Notes: a model not told the origin generated them from the sequence alone. Counted from the first letter of the stretch, positions 47,812 through 60,800 are shown. The stretch is 64,000 nt of DNA from Membranipora membranacea (GCA_914767715.1 OU612071.1:124001-188000), one strand, 5' to 3'. Translations and numbers: made by a program.

Positions 47812-48268
47812 GAATAGGCAGCTCAGACTTCTTACAAACTCGGAAATATGGTAGTTTGAGTGTTACTGCAAAGTAACAATGCAGATATATTTTATAGTCA
47901 GATCTCATAATACGGAACGTTATAATACCGAAATACCGATGGTGTATCTTGCTATGCAAATCAACCAGACCGAGGGCAGGAAGCACCAAAGTTTGAAATG
48001 ACAATAATTGAAGGAACCATTGCCACCGAACCTGAGTCTAGGAATTCAAGTGGTTCACTGTTGTCTGTAGAAGAGAATCACTACATTGTATGGGATGCGT
48101 GGGCCTTGGTAATTTAGAAAATCATCCTGTCTCAACAAACAGCATCTATCGATGCAGCCGGCCAAATATTGAATTTGCATGTTTGCAGGTCTTCTTCCTT
48201 TTGTCACCTCTTTTCATAATATTGTTGTATTTTCAATATATTATTTTCTTTCTTCAGCATGACTAATT

Positions 48269-50581
48269 TCAATTGTAGGGGTATAGATGGAACCTTCAAG
48301 ACAGTTGTCAAACCTTTCCAACAACTTCTGACAATAAACTGCTTTGTTAGAACAGCCAATGGGGGAAAGCAACTACCCTCCGTATATGTCCTTATGTCTT
48401 CAAAGCAGCAGGCAGACTATTTGATGGTTAGATATCCTGATTAATTAGCGACAGGTCACCCACTGATCAGACTATCTCGTTTAAGATCACGCCATTATTA
48501 ATTGCAAACCAGTTAATATGTTAAAGTTGAACTAAAATTATTCAGAAATTTCTCCTGTGCAGGTCGTCAAGTGGTTACCTGATCCTATTCTTAACTACTT
48601 TCCTCGGATTTGGCAATTGAAGAGCCTCACTTTAATGACCATGCTAATTATTCTCTATAGCAGGATTGATCGCTTGCGTGTAAGACACTTTGGTCTGTGG
48701 CTGACTTTCAGATTTAATGTAGAGGAAGTAGGATTTTTTTGCAATTGTTGACATTTTTTTCCTTTAACGATTAACCTCTCCAAACTAGTAGCTTGGTATC
48801 AAATAATTCTTGACATCTTCTAATATAATTACTATACTATTCCACTGTATTTATTTGAGACTGTGTGTTTAAATTCGGGTTTGGTGTATTTTAAAGAATG
48901 CCTGACTGCTTTCCAATTATATTTTCCATTATGCCTTCTTGTAGGTGTTCAATGAGTTAAAGAAAATTGCCAATCTCAATGTTCAAACCATCATCATCGA
49001 TTTTGAGAAAGGTACACAATTAAATTGTTCGTGAAAGAATATCATAACACACCTGACTGAGCTGTAAATCTTCTCATTTGTCTGTTTAGGGATCTGGACT
49101 GCTGCTTCAGCAGCGTTTCAAGGAGTACATATAGTCGGATGTAAAATTTGAAATACAAACTGTAAATTTTAATTCACAAGATGTCAATAATGAAGCCTCG
49201 TTTTGGGGTTTGTTAATTGAGGGCAACTTCTTCATTTTTTCTTGGTACATATACGCTTTTATTGGCAATCTACAATCATCTTTATGAATGTTTTTCACGC
49301 AGTGATAGAACAATTAACATGGTAGTGTTTTGCAATGTTGTGTTTGTTCTGTGTAGAATTTCCTTGACCAATCCTCCGATTTGTATCAAACAAAAGACAT
49401 TTATTGCCTTGTGCACAGTCGTATCATAAAAAATCTTCTCATTTGTCTGTTTAGGGATCTGGACTGCTGCTTCAGCAGCGTTTCAAGGAGTACATATAGT
49501 CGGATGTAATTTCCATTTCCAGAAATGCATCTGGCGCAGGGTGCAAAAGCTTGGTAAGAAGTCAACGTTATGCATAAATAACTATGACTTTGATTAATAA
49601 TAATATTATGATTATAAATATGCAATAAACCGATATATTAATAATATATTAAATATCGAATTTTAACTTCTTATGAAGTTATTTAGTCATAATTGAGAAA
49701 GCACAAAAAGTCATCGCCGAGTTTCTCTACAAGGTTAGTAACCACGAAAAAAGAAAAACTTTATACTAGCATAACTTCTCACATCAGCTCAACCTCAAAA
49801 ACTTGATAGTGCATGGTTAATGTTACAGGTCTCGCATCAGGCTATCGCCATCACCACAACACTCGTCGTGTTTGTGGGTTTCTGTGGGGGCTCTCCTACC
49901 TACCAGTCCACTTGATTCAGGAAGCTTATCGCTATGTGGTTGCGGAGAACAACGAGCCTCACTTTAGGCAGTTGTTTGAGTATTTTGAGATTACATGGCT
50001 CAATGGAAGATTTGAGCCAAAATTCTGGAGTGTGTATCGACAGGCGATAAGGACAAATAACTCTCTGGAAGGTAACTGTCATTCAATTTCACAATTCGTT
50101 TAAGGTTGTTCATATTTGAACAAAAACCTTGTAAAGCAATCTTCACTTGATCAGAAAGGTTCATCACTCAGTATGCAATGAGCAACAACCAACATTTTGT
50201 TTCTGTGTTACAAAAATCTATGCTTTAAATCATAAAGTTAAAGCTATAGTAGCGCCTTTTGGTATATGACATATTGCTTAGGTAGTAGAAGAATTGCTAA
50301 TAGCATGACAATGAAAATTTACTTGAATGAAGCTCATCGGTACAACTGAATTCATAGGCTATCTAAAATATTGCCACAAGTCCTATTGGAGGTATCTGGT
50401 TAATCAAGAGACAGTGCTCTTGATTAGCCCAAGACATCCAATATGATACCAAATATTGGGAGGCGTTACTATAGCTTGAAAGTAAATAATAATCACAGGC
50501 TTCTTTAAAACAGGAGCTATGTGTGCCTATTGAATAATATTGTTTCCGTTTTCAGGCTGGCATAACAAGTTTAATCGCCAG
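48269..50581 (+). CDS. MULE transposase core exons with D, D, E residues
   Basis: Exons: about 48269-48426, 48563-about 48680, 48945-49011, 49455-49553, 49829-50071 and 50556-50581. The first Asp is in GIDGTFKTVVKPFQQLLTIN. The second is in NLNVQTIIIDFEKG. The region GVHIVGCNFHFQKCIWRRVQ gives the CxxH-like motif. The Glu is in TNNSLEGWHNKFNR. These are the Mutator-like DDE-transposase landmarks in order, so catalytic residues appear kept. The exon at 48563 (VVKWLPD...) has an uncertain 3' border, and the join from 47401 is not resolved. It could be a domesticated transposase fused to the deubiquitinase, or an active MULE that has captured a USP gene. Confidence 0.8.
49090..49143 (+). pseudogene. 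Duplicate of MULE exon, truncated
   Basis: Positions 49066-49146, including the acceptor TCTGTTTAG and the coding block GIWTAASAAFQGVHIVGC, are repeated almost exactly at 49431-49508. Only the second copy continues in frame (NFHFQKCIW...) to a donor. The first runs into AT-rich sequence and a stop. Confidence 0.8.
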
Positions 50582-50633
50582 GTGAGAGTCGATAAGCCCC
50601 CAGGGAGATATAAACCCTCTTAAAGGGGAGGCA

Positions 50634-51200
50634 ATGTTATATATGCCATGCCTTAACGATGACAGTTAATTAGTCTGCTAACAGACATCACAGGATGTGA
50701 TGTCAGATTCTTTTTGTTCTTTTATAATGACCACAATGCAGTGGCTATTTCCTTTCTATGTAAACCATGCTAACAGTAAGATGCCTCTGCTAGATGCTCC
50801 CAATAAAATATCGTAAAACATCCCCAACACACAAACTTAATACTCGCCTTAATGGGGAGTTAGAAATTCAAACCCCTGCCATTACAGCCACTAGGTCGAA
50901 GGAAAAATTTTCCCCAAAGAGAGCCAACAACTGTAGAGGGGAGAGGTCAATGTTAACCACAGGTGTTAACCTGTGGAATTTACACCTACTGGGGGAGGAG
51001 AGGGCGGCTCCTTCTGCTTTGCGTGGGAGGTTGGCGTCCTCGCTGTGGGGGTGTGGTTAGCTTCTTGTTGAGTAGCCTTCGTTTTCATGATAATCGGATG
51101 GTCGCCATACTAGTCCTGGACTAATCTGACCATGCCGCTGCCTTATTTTATTTCACTATTTTAGTCCTTTGATTTTAATTACAATAAATTGTTGCAAAAA
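50634..51200. other. Possible LTR-retroelement fragment
   Basis: A purine-rich tract (AAAGGGGAGGCAA) is followed by TGTTATATATGCCATGCC, resembling a polypurine tract and LTR start, and an AATAAA lies near 51183. No second LTR or duplication is visible. It may interrupt the MULE C-terminal coding region, since the frame reads through the 50581 donor for 14 codons. Confidence 0.25.
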
Positions 51201-51359
51201 CCAAAAAAATGACTGGATGAGGTCATGTTGATGTTCCAGGTAAGAGGGACACGTGCGATTAATTACAGCTTCGCGAAGGAAAACTGTTTGTTTAGTGGTC
51301 TACGTTCCGCCCATTTATAGTAAGCGGCTTATAATTACACGCTACAACGCTTCTCGCAG

Positions 51360-52188
51360 CAGATTATACTAGATAAACCTGTGCCAGTTATAAAGCAGTT
51401 ATCAACAGGTGCAAAATCAATCAAATACCTAGCCCGGATTATGTTATATCTGGTCATGCTTAAAACTAAACATCCCCTATATTTTGAAACACAGGATGGT
51501 ACAGGAAATATTGAACAATTTGTACAGATGGTAATGGGACTGGCGCTACTTCCACCTGAGGGAGTGGTTCCAGCACTAGGTTGGCTAAGAGAAATGGCAA
51601 AGTCAGCCCCTGCCGAAGAATTGTTGTTGTATTATGAATATGTTTGGAGATGGAAGCCAACAGAGGTTTCAGTAAAGATACGTGCCAATAATGACTTGGA
51701 AGGTAGGGAAAATCCAAGGATCATCAAAGGGCATGCAACGCATGTTTACAATGCTTGTTGCGTATTCATCCACAATGTTTTTTATGTCTTTCCAAAAAAA
51801 TGATTTGAGTTGTTTATTTTCTTACTGAGCACATTTCAGATCAACACAATAATAGTATTTAGCATCTTTTCTAACAATGCTGAAGTAATTGAGGACCTGA
51901 CAATCTGCCTGTGTGTTGGTATTACTAATTTTGTGATTCACTGCCAATCTTCATATTGCCATTTGGTTGTATTATCCCTCCACAGGCTACCACAAACGGC
52001 TGAATGACCTAACCAAAGCAAAAGCAATCACATGGAAGCTTATGGCAAGGCTTGCTTTAGAGGCAAAGGAGGCCATGAAACAGGTGCAGCTGGTGAAGGT
52101 GGGAGAGGCCACCAGGATAAGGAATAAACGTTTTTTTTATCAGCCTTTGATAAATTTAATCGTACGAAAAACCTCAAAGACCTACTAG
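51360..52188 (+). CDS. Second MULE-like C-terminal module
   Basis: The exon 51360-51703 (acceptor CGCAG|CAG, phase 0) encodes MVMGLALLPPEGVVPALGWL, YYEYVWRWKPTEVSVKIR and ANNDLEG. It joins in phase to 51986-52188 (GYHKRLNDLTKAKAITWKLM ... stop TAG). It parallels the preceding module (GLSYLPVHLIQEAYRY ... TNNSLEGWHNKFNR) in order and spacing, but is clearly diverged. The acceptor phase also matches the 50581 donor, so it could be the 3' end of the same transcript. Alternatively it is the relic of a second, older MULE. Confidence 0.6.
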
Positions 52189-53168
52189 GGTTCATTGCAA
52201 TCAGGCTGATGAGATAGGCATATCTGCAATTGCGATAGAAGAAGCGGAATATGATTAGTGAAACCTCACTGCATGTTACACTGGTGTAAACTACATCGAG
52301 AAATGTACTATGAAAACAAACACATTCTGCACGTAAGTTAGACACCCTTGCATTTACATAGTATTTTATTGTCCTAAGCCATGTCAACTGTTACATTTAT
52401 TTCTATAAGGTTACAGTTTACTTGGCTTTGTTGACTTGTTGTTTTACAGAGCTTTCAGGACTGGAAGAACTCGAAAGTAAAAATTTTGTTTAAAATCAAA
52501 ATTTAAAAATCAAGTGTTTTCCCAAAAAACATAAGTCTGTTGATGTTACTTGTTTTATATATGCTTTGTGACTTGGAGAGCTCAAAAATCATACTTGGCT
52601 GCTTTTTTGAAAAATTTGAAAACTTGAGTTTTAAAAACTTTTTCCCAAAATCTTAAGTTTTTTCCCTAAAACTTAAATTTGTTGACTTAATTCGTTTTAA
52701 GAGGTTTTGGGACTTGGAGAACTCAAAAATCATGCTGGGCCGTTTTTTTTTAAAGTTTTAAATCTTAAGTTTTTTCCCAAAAACTTAAGTTTTTTTTCCC
52801 AAAACTTAAGGTTTTTTCCCTAAAACTTAAATTTGTTGACTTAACTCATTTTTTAGAGGTTTTGAGACTTTGAGAACTCATAAATCATGCAGGGCCGTTT
52901 TTCACCGCGGGCCGTTTTGGGCCGCGGGCCGTTTTGGGCTGCGGGCCGTTTTGGGCTGCAGGCCGTTTTGGGCGTTTTCCATCAAAGATTGTAAAGAATC
53001 CCTAGATTCATTCATATTGAAACAGTGAAGGTTTGAGAAAAGGATACTGATCGCATCACAATACCAAATGAGTGAAAATTCACTGTTTGAGTGGGCAGAT
53101 TGCCTCACAGGTAAAGCTACAGGTCAAAACAGATCTTGAATCATTACCTGCCCTACCGTCTGATTGGT
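52189..53168. repeat. T-rich low-complexity and GGCCGTTTT repeats
   Basis: Three spaced copies of a GACTTGGAGAACTCAAAAATCA block (about 52570, 52700, 52866) alternate with runs of TTTTTTCCCAAAACTTAAG. Then comes a 17-18-bp tandem repeat, GGGCCGTTTTGGGC(T/C)GC, at 52903-52977. No coding exon is seen. Confidence 0.75.
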
Positions 53169-55853
53169 TGTGGTGGATAGCTGGACATTTAAAATTTTAT
53201 TTTACATGCTTTATTATTATTATTATTAGTTCTTCCCATCTCATCATTATTAGTAAATTTTCTAATTTTAACTCATACAAGCCATCTATGTAATTTTACA
53301 TTGAAAATTTCCACAGTTAGTACCAATGGTTGGTATCACATGACCTACTATGCTTTTTTAACTAAACACAGTGGAATAAGTTCCTCCCAGTTAGTATTTT
53401 GCAGCTGAAGAACAAATAAGGTAATGATCGTCCAAATCCCTCCCCCCCCCTCGATTTGTCTTGCAAGATAAATAGGGTTACTACATTGTCTATATCCCTT
53501 CCCTTCCCTGCCATTTGTCTGGCCAGATAAATAAGGCTACCATCTTTGTCCATAGCTCCACCCCCCCCCCCCCCAAGGCCAGCCCCGAAGTCAGGCAGTG
53601 ATATTTCCAGATGAGATAGAGTCGGCGTACTTGTTACCTTTCCCTCAGATAGAGTCGGCATACTCGGTATATTCACAGGCAGACAGAGTCGGCATACTTG
53701 ATACATTTCCACTTAGATAGAGTTGGCGTAATCGTGTTAGAGAGTCGGCGTACTCAGCATAAATAGGCAAGGTACGTGGTTGCAGTGGCGCGTATCGCCG
53801 CCTTAGGGTAACCCCCCCCCCTAAAAACCTCTACAATGGTTGCAGCAGAGGGATCTGCTGGGGACATGCGCAGTCTGACAAAACAGTCTACATGGCAACT
53901 GTGTTAAAGGTAGGGGAGGGTGCCAGCAGGGCGCAAGGGTCAACAAGGCCGTCAACAGACTCGTTGCTCTTCAGGGTGAGACACTTATTGATAATCTCTA
54001 TAGAAGCAACTGGTACAAAGCCCCATGTACCATGTCCAAACGAGCTTTTCTCTTACAACTACACTCCATGCTGGAAGGGAGGGCTGCCGAAATTGGAAGA
54101 GGATCAATCGGTGATTTAATCTCTGTTGGACTCGTGCAATTTGGTCTTACGCTGCAATGTGCCCAGATTAAGTATATGAGAAGTGGAGGATCAAAGCCCA
54201 CCCTCTGTTCCAAAAATTACAGAAAGAAGCTGAGAGCAAGTCATAGTAGCACTCAAAAGCATTCACACTACAGAACCTGCCCTAGTCAGCCCATCCCCTC
54301 TATCACTAGCCGGCGGAACCCCACTATCCCTGTTCAGCCATCCCTCCCTCCCCAAATGTAAGAATCTAATAGTCCAAGCCCAAACCCCCGAATGAAATAA
54401 GACTCCTCAGGCTAGTTCGCTTCATAAACACGATGAGCTTATGCTGGAAGGGAGACTTCACAGCTCCACTATATTCACTGAATTTGCACTCTGATGAATG
54501 AAGGAAGTCAGACCAGAAATGCCATTCTCTACACACGCCCGCCCCAAAGGAATCCTGGTCTAGTGAGATGTACAAATTGACTCATATAACCGTTACCATT
54601 AAGACTCAAACTCTTATGTGGCAACTCCCAACCCATCACCGTTCCAGTCCTTGACCTTAAAATCTTACCAATACCACTGCTTGACCCAATATAAGTAGGG
54701 GCTGTCCAACCCAAACCCCTAATAATGCCCACAATTCCCTCACATGTCCAGCCGTTATACAAATAAGCCTGTGGAGTTTGCCAAAGCTCAATTGATTAGC
54801 TCAAAGACGCCAACCTCCTGACCCAATACCAGTAGGCGACGTCCAAATCCAGTCCATCATGCTGCCCACAATCTTCTCACATATCCAGCCCTTATACAAT
54901 AAAGCCTACGGAGTTTGCCTAGGCCAAAGTGACAAGTTCCAGGACACTAACAGCCTGATCCAAATATGTAGGCGGTGTCTCCAACCCCCCATACTGCCCA
55001 CAAGCCCATACTTGTCCAATCCTAATACAATGAAGCCTGTGGAGTTTGCCAAAGCCTAAGTGACTAGCTCTAGGACGCTAAAATACTGTCCCAATACACT
55101 ACTGTGTTTAGCCGGAATGAAAATATACAAACACCTCATTACCATACTCCCTGTTACCCAACCTGTCTACAAGAGGCCAAGTTAAAATCAGCATTATTGT
55201 CCCTGTGAGGCACCAATTCTCTCAATGTGCTCGCCCCCAGTCTCCCTGTCCCATTCATGGCCTTTCTTAAAGCCCCTACCACAACCCCTACTGCCGATGG
55301 CCTGTCCAAAACCCCATACCGCCCGTACCCTCTGATCCACAGACAGCTCTACGGACATACTAAACGGTAGCGTACAATGGCAGAGGACACCTTAAGACAG
55401 ATAGAAGAACAGTACCAACAGATGCAAGACAGAGACAAAGAAAATAAGAAAAGTTAGAAGGGAGAGTGTGGGGGATTTTCCACCACTGCTGGACATTTGA
55501 AATTTATTTTACATCCTTTCTTATTATTATTAGTTGTCTTCCCATCTCATCATTATTAGTAACTTTTCTAATTTTAACTCATACAAGCCATCTATGGAAT
55601 TTTCCATGGCAAATTTCCACGATAGTGTCACATGACCTACAGAGTACTCGTTACCTTCCCCCTCAGATAGAGTCGGCGTACTCGGTATATTCACAGGCAG
55701 ACAGAGTCAGCATATTCGATACAGTTCCACTTAGATAGAGTCTGCGTAATCGTGTTGGAGAGTCAGCGTACTCAGCATAAATAGGCAATGTACGTGGTTG
55801 CAGTGGCGGTTGTCGTCGCATTAGGGTAACCCCCCCCCCTAAAATCCTCTACA
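53169..55853 (+). mobile_element. Non-autonomous LTR retrotransposon
   Basis: The 5' LTR is about 53169-53835 and the 3' LTR is 55467-55853. Both read TGTGG... to ...CCTCTACA (TG..CA ends) and share GCTGGACATTT, CATACAAGCCATCTATG and GTGGTTGCAGTGGCG blocks. The 3' LTR follows a purine tract (AAGTTAGAAGGGAGAG), as a polypurine primer should. TGGT flanks both outer ends, a possible 4-bp duplication. The 1.6-kb interior has no reverse transcriptase, protease or integrase; only small motif-free open frames are seen (for example 54032-54361, and 55378-55458 encoding a short QQMQDRDKE-rich peptide). The LTRs contain tandem AGATAGAGTCGGCGTACTCG repeats. Confidence 0.72.
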
Positions 55854-56247
55854 TGGTCCCCCCTTTGAATCCATCTGCCAGCCAAAGATGCAATTTAGTC
55901 AATTAATTCAACGATTCGAACCAACAACCGATGTACAAATGGAGGGCGAATGAGTAAAGAGAAACGCAGGGGTCATCAACCTTTGTTCAATCAATAAAAA
56001 GTAGCAAGACAACATGGAACTGGGACTTGAATTTCTAAAAAGATCAAAATATATATGCGTTGTCTAGGGAGACACAGCCTATGAATCATCAGAAACTTTT
56101 TGTATTTATTTCCTGTTACTAGAATATCAGGCCATTGAACAACTTCACAAATGTTGTCAAATGCTTTAGATGGCTACTATCATAAATATGACACCGCACT
56201 CTCCAAAGAACAGGTGATTGACACCCACTTGTTCTCAAAGACTTCTT
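55854..56247. other. Unique spacer between the inverted LTRs
   Basis: About 400 bases with no recognised coding exon. It would form the loop if the two flanking LTRs base-paired. Confidence 0.5.
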
Positions 56248-56908
56248 TGTAGAGGATTTTGATGGGGTTACCCTAAGGCGGCGATACCCGCCACTGCAAC
56301 CACGCACATTGCCTATTTATACTGAGTACGCCGACTCTCTAAAATGAGTACGGCGACTCTATCTGCCTGGAAATATACCGAGTACGGCGACTCTATCTGC
56401 CTGTGAATATACCGAGTACGACGACTCTAACGGAGGGGGGGGGTGACGAGTACGACGACTCTAACTGAAGGGGAAGGGGTAACGAGTACGACGACTCTAT
56501 CTTAGGGGGGGGGGGTAACGAGTACGACAATTATATCTGAGGTGGGGGTAACGAGTACGACAATTATATCTGAGGGGGGGGGGGGGTAACCAGTTCGTCG
56601 ACTCTAACTGAGGGGGGTGAGCTGCTACAAGTTTAAAAATATGAGGTGTTGCTTCTTAGGCTGCTGGATACTAACTGAAACTTGTTCCACTGGTGTTTGG
56701 TTATAAAAGCATAGTGGGTCATGTGATACTATATGTGGAAATTTTCCATAGAAAATTCCACAGATGGCTTGTAATAGTTAAAAACGGTTTAAACTGGTTA
56801 AAATAAGAAAAGTTACTAAAATGATGACATGGGCAGATAACTAGTAATAATAAGAAAGCATGTAAAATGAAGTTTTAAATGTCCAGCTGTGGTGGAAAAT
56901 CCCCCACA
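56248..56908 (-). mobile_element. Solo LTR of the same family, inverted
   Basis: Read on the minus strand, it starts TGTGGGGGATTTTCCACCAC and ends near CCTCTACA. It carries about seven tandem copies of the GAGTACG(A/G)CGACTCTA repeat separated by poly-G/C runs. It has no internal region or second LTR. Together with the 3' LTR at 55467 it forms a large inverted pair about 400 bp apart. Confidence 0.7.
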
Positions 56909-57862
56909 ACTTGACAATCTTTTAATCATCAGTAAAAGATAGTAAAGTACAATATATAATGGTTTGGGCTAACAATTTAGGAGGCGTCTGAATTAGAGAT
57001 ATGAGTATTTGTGAAAGTCATAATGCTTTATCTTTGCCAGTCTGGTATTTGGTTTGTGCTCACAATATACTGATATACTGCAATATGAGGTCATGCTTCA
57101 CCTGCCAATCTCCGCTGTTTGTCTATCCTGTTACAGGCAAAATATTTCATAGGCATCACCACCAGCCTTAGCATAGTCAGAATTCTCCACTACATTTTTA
57201 CACAACACTCTCAGGGCTTGATTCTGTGTAAACGTGTATTTGCCCCTCTTTGTCTGCCATTTCGACAGTATTTGTCAAAGTGTGCTTATTTTTATTTCTT
57301 TATTTTGGGGATGATTATTACTAGAGATAACATTGATAGCATATTCAGATAAAGGGCATATAGAGTAGGAGAAAGGCAAAAAAAAAACAAATTAAGTGTA
57401 GACAAGTGCAGATGTATAATAAAAATCATCAAAGGGACAGTCTGAGGTTATAGAGAAGACAGCCCAATGGTGAAGCTCAAAGGTCAAATACAAGACACTC
57501 CAGCAAGGACGCACCGGATGGATTCCCTCAAAAGCTGTACTAATCGCAGCACCCAGACAGGGAGCCAGGCTCGTGGGCCCACAAAGTCTGATATTCTATC
57601 ATCACAAACCACAAAAACCACATTCCCAGTTGAAATGACGCTCAATGGTTGAGACACGTGAAACATTCAAAAGATCATCTTGAGCGAGTTTCATTGTTGT
57701 TATGAGCTGTGGTTTAGTGATGTCCAACAAAATCCATTTAGCAAGGCGATCGCATTGATTGTGGATTTTTGACCTTGAATTCCAACACAAAAATTAACAT
57801 TATAGAATTGGAATAGGAGTCTTTGCCTAACATAACATGATGCACCCTATAATTCCTTCCAG

Positions 57863-60800
57863 GTTTATCTGTTCCACTTAGAGGAAGTGATCGGTTGCCT
57901 GCACAGCAGATTCCCAGAAAATGATGTAAGAGTTTAAGACACAGCTAAATGTTTTGGTTGCCTGAATCTTATAGCTATCAAAAAAAGGATTTGAATGTTG
58001 CTTCAAATGTATTTTTTTCTTTGCAGTATTTGTTGTCTTATATTATCCAATTCTTTTTATATTATCTATTTTGACCATGTATTCCTTGTATTCCCATGGG
58101 AATGGATGAGGATCAGCGTAATAAATATGAGGTTTTCGTGGAGAGTTGTCTTTTCATGTCATAAGAGAGGACAAATTATGATCAACTTTGGTGTAGTGCA
58201 TGATAAAAAAACACAGGGAAGACTGGTTGCTATCTTGCCAAATGAATGCATCTTAAGAACATTAAATTGCATGTTCCGGATTCACAGACAGCTCAAAAAT
58301 CAAAGTGCTGCTTTTGACCATCAACATATTTCCGCTGAGAATCTCACGGCCAGCACAGCATATAATGTTTCTGGTTTCATCAATAATTATGTTGTTTTGT
58401 ACATTGTTGAGCAGTTATTTGGTCCCGATTAGTAAAATGATAAGTGAATGAGATTTGGTGAGCAATGAATTCAATGCAGCCATCTGCTAGTGCCACACAT
58501 AGAAAACTTGCTCACAAAATGTCAGCATCGACAGAGTATGGAAGATAATATCCCTGAAAGACAGACTGAGCCATAGATTTCAAAATATTCTGGTCAGATC
58601 CAAACAGCCGTATGCTATATTTACCAAATCCAGTTAGTTCACTGGAGCATTGACCAATGACCTTAGGATGGACTGAACTGATAAGCAGGAAGTATCTTAT
58701 CGTATTCCATAAGCAGGTATAAGTTTTCAACCTGAGGTAAAGGGATAATGTTAAATACTACAGAGTACTTTTACCCTCAACTCTTGAAAGTCAGAAATTG
58801 CTGGAAAGGCTGGAAGTCTCTTACTTTTACATCAGCTTGAGAAGCCAAGTCTCCGGCCACTAATTCACAGCAGTTAATTTGTTTAAGTGTCAGCAGTATG
58901 ATAACATTCATGCCAACTTGTACGCATAAAGCGTTTATGTGCGCTTATTTGACACTAATTGAGTTTTAAACGCAAAACGCTAGCTGAACGCATTTATGGT
59001 TTTTAAAACACCTGTTCATCTAATTAGGTGATCAAAAACGCATCTTTAGTGTACTGTGCTTCAGCTTACTTGCATAATCTTGTCATTGTTGATAAATAGT
59101 CTGAACAAAGAGTAACTCCTTGGTCCAAAGCTCTGGTCTTGCATTCAGAAAACCATTGTGTTGACTTGATGTGGACATTTTACCTGGTCAAGTCTTGCAT
59201 GAGTGAACATACAACTTTTCTACAAGGAGAATTACAAAGTTGCCCACCTCCTTGTTTGGATGGGTTAACCCAGATCTCCTGCCCCAGTTTAAAGGGCAAC
59301 CAGGGTTTCAAACAACTTTTCATTGACTGCAAAGTGACCTAAACCGATTAGAACATTGGGAACATGAGTGGGACATAGAGTTCCATCCATCCAAGTTTCA
59401 ACAAATAACATTCTCACGCAAACGCCAACCAACACAGATTGCAAGCAGATTTCAAGATAAGCCTAATTAAGCCGTTTTTTCCTGTGCTCTGTTGGTTAAA
59501 AAGTACCTAACTGGAGAGAGGACAATTCCGAGCATAGGCATAAATTCAACCTCCAGTTTGCATTATTTTTACTGCATGAAACTGATTCAGTGCATTCATT
59601 TCACATTCCCATAACCCATTTTACAGTGGATATAACTCGCATGTATGTATCGCAACACCGCCCTTATTGTTTTTGATGCCACTCATAATTATTGATGTTG
59701 GGCATAGAAGCTCTTCATATGCCTAATCACTGAAGTGGTTTTTGTGTCAGGGATAGTTGTGTAAAAACACTCATCCAATTTTGTTCTCATCAAAATCTCC
59801 TGCCTTTATCACAGGATTGACAGCATTATTGCTCACTGCTTTACTTTAGTTTAGTTTAGTTTAGTTCAAACGGTGCAAGATGCTGGTAGTAGCATTTCAT
59901 TATCAACACTTTCGCCAGTGGCTGATAATGAAATGCTACTACCAGCTATCCCACCACCGTTTGAGCGCTTAAACTATCACTGCGTATAAGTAATCAGACA
60001 CCTTCTTATTTTCATGGCACAAAATTGTGTCCCATAATACATCTGATATCAAACCTCTGACCGTTAGTTAGGTTGCGCCGGGGTAGGCTGCACCTAAACG
60101 GTGCTCTGTGCTTTTAGCTGATTTCTCTGCTCAAATCTTGGACTATAACTCTTATAACATACTAGCGGATAGATCTTGACGCTGCGGATCCACTCATATA
60201 TGTCAGATAAATATACTAGCTACAGCGGAGCAGATATACTCAATTTAAAAAAATGCAACAGCAATGGATTTCAAATTATCAACAAAGAGATCTTAGACAC
60301 TATATCTCAAACTAGTGCAATTAAAGGATTAGCCACTAACAGCAGACAATACACAATAACTGAGAATGGATTACACTCAAAGAAAACTAAACGAGGCTGC
60401 AGAGCTGGTAAACATAAAACCAGACAACCCAATCAACAAACGACACCAGATCCAATACCTGCACTGATTGCTGAGAAAAGTTCACAGAGCCATCCTGTCT
60501 TTCTATACACAAACTGCAGGTCACTTAATAATTGGAAACTTGATGAATTAACTCTATACACACACACCCATAAACCTGATATAATCTGCCTGACTGAAAC
60601 TTGGATTGATGAAATTGAAGAACAATCTGCAAACATTAATGGATTCAAAAGCTATTTCTGCAACCGTAAAAATCGCATTGGTGGAGGAGTTGCTATGTTC
60701 ATCAATCAGAGCGTTACAACCAAAGTTATAGCCTCTCACTCAACCAAAACTGTGTCAGCACTCTGGGTCTTGACAAGTGTAGGACATCATAGGCCCTACA

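Noticed and set aside
54032-54361. gag-like protein in the LTR element
   Set aside because: There is no zinc knuckle, major homology region or other gag signature; it is only an open frame.
57995-58432. 145-residue plus-strand open frame
   Set aside because: It has no motif, an atypical hydrophobic start in T-rich sequence and no supporting splice partners.
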